In this document: positions 58,953 through 64,000 of the stretch, piece after piece
Layout of the letters: every line of letters starts with the position of its first letter
How positions within the stretch are numbered: position 1 is the stretch's first letter
DNA from: Pyrrhoderma lamaoense
Lineage: Eukaryota; Basidiomycota; Agaricomycetes; Hymenochaetales; Hymenochaetaceae
Assembly: GCA_002794735.1 (NCBI GenBank)
Contig: NBAZ01000009.1
Span: 1,178,001-1,242,000, forward strand
Direction: 5' to 3'
Length of the DNA stretch: 64,000 nt
Position numbers and translations under genes: made by a program
The notes under the pieces: model-generated
What the model was told of the DNA's origin: nothing
The model's database searches: none
The model's input: only the letters and a program-made list of their open reading frames with translations

Positions 58953-59178
58953 AGCTCTGTCGAACTTGTTTACTTACTAGCTCTTCATCTTTTAATAAAC
59001 TTATTTTCTCTTTTTCTTATCTAATCTTTGTTATCTCATTCTTGTGTGATTCTTAAACCAAAAAAGTACTGAATGCGTGTAGTTGAAAAAGTACAAGTGA
59101 ATGCTAGCGGTGAAGCAAAAAAGGGAGAAGACAAGGGGAAGAAAAACGGAGTAAAAGATGATACTATGTCTCATGGTC

Positions 59179-62086
59179 TTATCCTCTGATTTTGGAAACA
59201 ATTTGAAGGATTTCGACCACTTCAGGTTTCTCTTCACTAATAGCAGCAGGGCTCAACCGACGTCTTAACTCTTCCCCATCCATACTAACAGCTTCGCGCC
59301 ACGCTTCCAAAGCGGGCCATTCTACACCTAAAGCCCGACCAATTTGGGATAGGTAAGAAAGATCTTCGACAAGTTGGGATGAGCCACGGGCGGATAAGCG
59401 AGGGAGGGAAGGAAGGATCTGAGTTGTAAGGTGGGAGAAGACGGAAAGAGAGAGGGAGGATAACCAGAGGGAGGAGACGGCTTCGGGGAGAGGGAGAGGT
59501 GGAGGGTGGGTGTTGGTGTTATTGATGAGGGGTGTTTGGACGAGATGGAAGACGAGGATGAGTTAAGACGCTGTGGTTTAGGACGACTGGATGTGATAAG
59601 ATCACTACTGGTCATTCCGGCATCGGATGTATGTAGTTCCGTAATGTTGGATTCTGTAGGTGCGTTGTCGGTGGTATTGCTGAGTGCTAATACGGATTTG
59701 GAGTCCACGAAGGGAAGTGTTTCGATTGAGAATGCAAGTGCGTCATCATCTGCATAGACCTCAAAAAGACGAGGTAGGCTAAGTAGACCCTCCGCGATTC
59801 GTTGAATCGATGCTGTTGGTGATAGACTAAATGTCGGTATCACCACTTCACTCGTTGCATTACCCTGTCCGGGGCGCTTTTGGTCATTCCTTGAATCGTC
59901 CTTCGAGTCGATTGAACCCCAAACGGGTAATGAAGAGTATGATGCAAGGTGTTTGAATAGTGGGGAAAGAAGTGTATCCCTGAGACGTTTTTGACAGGCT
60001 TGAGCAAACACAGAAATAGCACTTCGTGCACCTAATAACAACTGCACTTGGTTTCCTGGTGGGTGCCTTGAACCTTGACTTTGGATTGTATGGGACATTG
60101 GAGGGAAAGCAGGAGTGTTTGGTGTGTTGAAAGCACTATGAGCTACTGCTAACTGCTGTGCTTGTGTTTGTGGGTGTTCCGGGTCCACTAAATCTAATAG
60201 TGTCTGTAATTCGATACTATTTAAAGTAGAACTTTGAAGCAGACTTAAGACTGTACTAGTCGTTCCAGAGATATACGTTGCAAATGGGTCCGCCCTCGCC
60301 ATCCTTAAAACGCTGGATGTTTGCATGATACTAGAGCGAAGCTTCACCTCAAAACCCAAAACCCTCTCTAATACGCTCCTTATAGAATCTAAGAGATGTA
60401 AAACTAATTGTACAGTCGCAAGATCTTCTGCAGAGTAATCCGAGTCATCTAGGTCTAGTTCGACGAGCTCTTGACCTGTGATAGACGACCCAGGATCGGT
60501 TGATCTTGATGTCTCGCTAACACTAAGGACATCATTTCTAACTGATTGTAGAAATGAATCGAAGAGATCATCGAGGGCCTGTATAAGTCCAACAAGCCCA
60601 TAGCCGTGTGTGAACGTCATACAACGCGTAAGAGATTCGTCTGCGCATGAAAGAACATCAACCGCTCCTTCACGTAGCAGTCTCGCGCCTGAAGCAGAAG
60701 CAGAAGTTGCTGCAATCACATTTTTAAGTTGAGAGCGTAGGAGACGTTTCTCTAACGTTGCATAGTCACATTGATACTCGATGAAAGGTTCAAAGAGCGT
60801 TTCTTCCCAACTGTGATCTAAAGCTGATGATCCGGATGAGGGGCCCAATCCTTGGAGTGTCATAGAAGGGCCAGAGACAGATGAACGGTTGACCCTGCGA
60901 GAAAATGACTGCCTTGTAGAACGCCGACGCGATGCAACGCGCGACTGGGACGTTGATCCTTCTTCCGTGGATGAAGCATTAGGGGGAGAAAACGGAGAGA
61001 AACCGACCTTCTCCATTAATTTTGAAGTTGAAAGTGCAAATTCCTCTGTAGACCGGAAAGCGGATATTAACTCAGGAGGACGAAATCACCGTAATAATTT
61101 GTAATCTGGCTGAGCCTTACAGATGGTAAAGGGTGGAGAGAAGTAAGAGCACTTGATATGAATGTTGATAGTGTTGCCTGCGGGTCGGGAAATATTAGGG
61201 AAGCGGAAAGCCTCTCGACTTGTAGAACTGATAGTAAACTCTGGTAAAAGTCAGGTAGAAAAGCAGAAAACTTTGAGCCCTCATTATTTGTTTCTTCACA
61301 ATCCCTTAATCTTGCACTCTGCCACAATATTGCCAAATCCTTCCTTTTACTACCATTCCAGTAGCTCCTGAATTCCGATTCTCGTTCAATATCTCTGAAG
61401 ATGTTGAAGAAATTTTTGCAAGCATCTACATCATTTGTATTGATGGCTGCAACCAGAGCTGAGCTAAGCGATGCTTCCAGTTGATTTTGAAGGTTTGTCA
61501 TTAGTGTTTTTCGAGTTTCAAATTCGGGTGTATTCTGAAAGACTCCAAGTGACTTCGATGCCTCCGACAGTCTAGAGGCTGCCTTGGAATATGCTTGCTC
61601 AGAAAGGAAAGAAACAGCCTCTGATTCCAGGCTTGACCAAGATTCTGCTTCCCGTAGAACAGCCAGTGAAGCGTTCATGTTACGTTTTACTGTATCAAGA
61701 TAGAATAACTGTTCCAGTACGGGACTCATTTCTTTTGTGTTCAAGAAGGTATCTGAATGATGCTCTACTAATTGAAGAGCAGATTTCAGTGAAAGAGCGT
61801 TCTCTTGCATTAGCTGAAGATCATAAGTGAGCCGGGGTACAGTGCGCGATATCGTGTTTATTGTTTTTTCTAATTGCATTGAAGTGTCTTCGCATGCAAT
61901 TTCAAGAATAGCCGATAGATGAGAAACACGTTTTTCCAGTTCAGAGAGGTCCTGTAATGTCGCCTTTTGTTCTTCTTCTCCCTCTTCCTCAGAAACTAGT
62001 GTTTCATTTATCCACGATACTACGTCTGGGAAGTTTTCAAGGGATTGTAAAATATCGGGGTTGTCTTCATCCTGAGAGGGCCGCAT
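59179..62086 (-). CDS. COG7: Conserved oligomeric Golgi complex subunit 7
   Basis: Golgi retrograde tethering subunit. Essentially one exon from MRPSQDEDNPDILQSLENFP at 62086. The N-terminal block FPDVVSWINETL and the coiled-coil ELEKRVSHLSAILEIACEDT, ISRTVPRLTYDLQLMQENAL are typical of Cog7. Later DFYQSLLSVLQVERLSASLI, ALDDLFDSFLQSVRNDVLS and a C terminus EWPALEAWREAVSMDGEELR ending VEILQIVSKIRG. A Ser-rich insert lies at 60990-60860. Two frame breaks, at 61083-61085 (AAA on plus) and 59529-59532 (GGGG), are each explained by one missing base; sequence on both sides is Cog7-like. Convergent with KGD2, with only 226 bp between stops. Confidence 0.88.
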
Positions 62087-62628
62087 ACGACTAGCAAGAG
62101 AAGTTGGTCTCCAATCTGATGAGCTAATTTTTGACTTTTAATGTTTTTGCTACAAGCCTAGTAAGCAATTTTAAGTCATAGTTTTATCCAGACCCAAGTC
62201 AAACTTACGCACAGAAGTAACAGATTCAGAGAAATAGCAAGATGTACCATGTACGGAAGGGTCTAAATTGATGTGTCATTGCGTAGACGTTATTATAGAG
62301 TATATATGACGTAATATTAAAATATAAGTATACGGACTAAACTTAGAACTACAATTAGAATTTGAATACATACTTGAGACTTGTAGTCCTTATTCGTGTT
62401 CTTTATGAGTTTTCACCCTCATACTCAAATGATAGCTCAATTTAGCGACCCCGAGTCCAGAAACTCTTTGTACAAACTTTGCAGGTACGTATATTGTCAT
62501 GTAATGCTAAAATTAACTATACTATGCTAACTACTCTGAGTACGGGGTTTGAAAAAAATGAAGTTAGAGCCCTGGAATAGTTATAAGACGAGTCTACATA
62601 GTACAGTACTCTTATATGAGGTTTACTA
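62087..62628. other. Intergenic, no gene seen
   Basis: About 540 bp, AT-rich, covering the COG7 promoter and the 3' end of the C2H2 gene. Confidence 0.5.
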
Positions 62629-63108
62629 TCACTTTTTCTTTTCTGATTGTTTTTCGTGTTGATCATCAAACTTGTTTGCAAAAGAATTGATATGGTTATT
62701 ATAAGCATCAATTCTTTTGAATATCCTGGGTGGAGAACATACAAAACAAGTGTAAGTTCTTCTTACATCTGCGTGTGCTAGCTTCTCTACTTCAACTGGG
62801 TGTGCTTCTCTGTAATGTTTGTCACGCTCCGAACTTGAGCAAAAGGTTAACTTGCATCCTGATATCTTGCATTCTGCTCTTTCACGTGTTCGGTGTCTCT
62901 CGAGTTGTTCCGGGTTTTTGAACGCAGTCTTGCAAGATTGACAAGTACTAGTAACAGTCTTTTCGACTGTATTACTAGATGTAGAGACTGCTGCGCTTGG
63001 TTTAGGGATTATTGCACGACCCGACGCTTGCCGAGCCTGAGGTGGCGGCGAACGTGTTTGTGTTGCTGAAGCCACTTTTTTGTGACCTGGTACGTTTTTA
63101 GTGGGCAT
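62629..63108 (-). CDS. Small C2H2 zinc-finger protein
   Basis: Single-exon, 159-residue basic protein. The N terminus MPTKNVPGHKKVASATQTRS is Lys/Pro/Ser-rich. Zinc-finger-like units are CQSCKTAFKNPEQLERHRTR (C-x2-C-x12-H-x3-, second ligand unclear), CKISGCKLTFCSSSERDKHY with REAH (C-x4-C-x12-H-x4-H), and CFVCSPPRIFKRIDAYNNHI (C-x2-C then H). The arrangement suggests a nucleic-acid-binding protein, possibly a transcription factor; no effector domain is visible. The tail is strongly basic (KQSEKKK). A longer gene with a 5' intron cannot be ruled out, but the ATG context and length are plausible. Confidence 0.7.
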   Translation of the reverse strand: MPTKNVPGHKKVASATQTRSPPPQARQASGRAIIPKPSAAVSTSSNTVEKTVTSTCQSCKTAFKNPEQLERHRTRERAECKISGCKLTFCSSSERDKHYREAHPVEVEKLAHADVRRTYTCFVCSPPRIFKRIDAYNNHINSFANKFDDQHEKQSEKKK

Positions 63109-64000
63109 GATCTCAAAGGTATATAGGATGCCTTACTCTCAGTCAGCTTCAAGCAGGCGTTTACAAGGCCTTATAAGCCCCTTTTTCGAGGCTTGAACAC
63201 GTTGTAGTAAAAGCAAAATTATGATCGCAATCCAAATATTAAAAAAAAAGCTTATGCACAATAAAAATTGAAATTTATACATAATATGATTGAATCAGCT
63301 AAATTATCTCTAGTATATCACTTTGTGTATAATTACTTTTTCTTAGACAATGTGTTAGGCTTCAGAAGGACATAGGAATTAAAGTAGTCTGCTTTTTCTA
63401 TCCCCGCGGTAATTACGACGAAATTCCTATTCTATATACGGTCTTGTTCTCTTGGGATATTCCCCCTCATGATGAAGGAGCATCGAGCAACTAATTTTGA
63501 AGAGGATACTTTGTCTGCGGGCCGGCTTCTCCAAGCCAATAGCTTGAGAAACCGAGGTTTCATCTAAATGAGTATTATATATATGTGGGTATACAAAGGG
63601 ATGATGGTAAATAATAAGATGCGTTTTTTAGATTAAGTATTTCAATTTATTTGCTTGAATTAAAGCAAACGTTTGATTAAATGCTAAAGCCCAAACATCG
63701 CTCGTATATCTACGTAAGGTCCACTATCTGTGATTATTATATCTAAACAATGGAAAAACTAGTATGCCACACGACACTGATAACGGCAAAATGTGATATC
63801 TCACTAGGATCATAATTAACTATATTTTTGATCTGACTTAAACAAGGATTGTCAGAATGTCATGTTGTGACGAATGATGCATATTCGGGGTATTCTCGTT
63901 ACTATTTTATTAACTTCGACGAAGAATAAGGAGATCTCGAGACACTAAAGGTTAAATTACCGGTCCGCTCATGATTCAGGTGTTGTTGTTCCATACTTGC
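63109..64000. other. Intergenic to window end, no gene seen
   Basis: AT-rich sequence upstream of the C2H2 gene. It should contain that promoter near 63110-63250. I see no other ORF, RNA or repeat. Confidence 0.5.

Noticed and set aside
1..64000. CRISPR arrays, operons, ribosome binding sites, integrase sites
   Set aside because: The sequence is eukaryotic; no direct-repeat/spacer pattern is present and the only regular array is the 65-66 bp minisatellite.

Overview
The window is eukaryotic, nuclear and fungal, and almost certainly from a basidiomycete of the mushroom-forming class (Agaricomycetes). The evidence is dense short spliceosomal introns (about 45-70 nt, GT...AG with CTRAY-like branch sites), a DUF6533-type seven-helix membrane protein, a small BTB/POZ tandem family, Cys-rich secreted proteins, a Zn2Cys6 regulator and a set of single-copy fungal housekeeping genes. 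Base composition is AT-rich for this class. I cannot name the species.

Layout. 0.6-7.7 kb: a Vps3/TGFBRAP1-like CORVET subunit and a seven-helix protein with a signal peptide, both on minus. 7.7-10 kb: no gene, but a GC-rich island with a 65-66 bp minisatellite. 10.1-13.7 kb: cystathionine gamma-synthase (-) and the GID E3 ligase subunit Fyv10/Gid9 (+), divergent from one promoter. 13.7-20.3 kb: gene-poor DNA with duplicated non-coding segments, a secreted-protein gene and an intron-rich DUF6533 gene. 20.5-25.1 kb: Cue3/ASCC2 and an FAD amine-oxidase-like enzyme, both minus. 25.8-27.7 kb: two more members of the secreted family, convergent. 28.7-38.2 kb: another secreted protein, tRNA-Val(AAC), homoserine dehydrogenase, an MFS sugar transporter, a GH5 glucanase-like protein (all protein genes minus) and the farnesyltransferase alpha subunit (+). 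38.2-48.4 kb: a gene-poor tract around a Zn2Cys6 factor (-) and a BTB array of one relic plus two recognisable copies. 48.6-63.1 kb: a compact housekeeping block: Mam33, a disordered protein with a putative eIF4E-binding motif, Rpc31, Caf40/CNOT9, Yra1/ALY, Kgd2, Cog7 and a small C2H2 protein.

Functional links are loose, as expected for a fungal chromosome. Cystathionine gamma-synthase and homoserine dehydrogenase both act in the aspartate/methionine pathway. Cue3, Caf40, Yra1 and the putative eIF4E binder are all mRNA-fate proteins. Vps3 and Cog7 are both tethering subunits.

The strongest cross-cutting observation is that at least thirteen genes, including conserved single-copy ones, carry apparent frameshifts, and every one I resolved is explained by a single missing base, often in a homopolymer. 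This looks like residual deletion error in the assembly and not mass pseudogenisation, so the frameshifted genes should not be called broken without checking reads. I found no clearly new biological system. The most interesting biology is the BTB array with its relic, the secreted-protein family, the unusually long Yra1 intron, the 9- and 10-nt micro-exons and the signal-peptide seven-helix protein.
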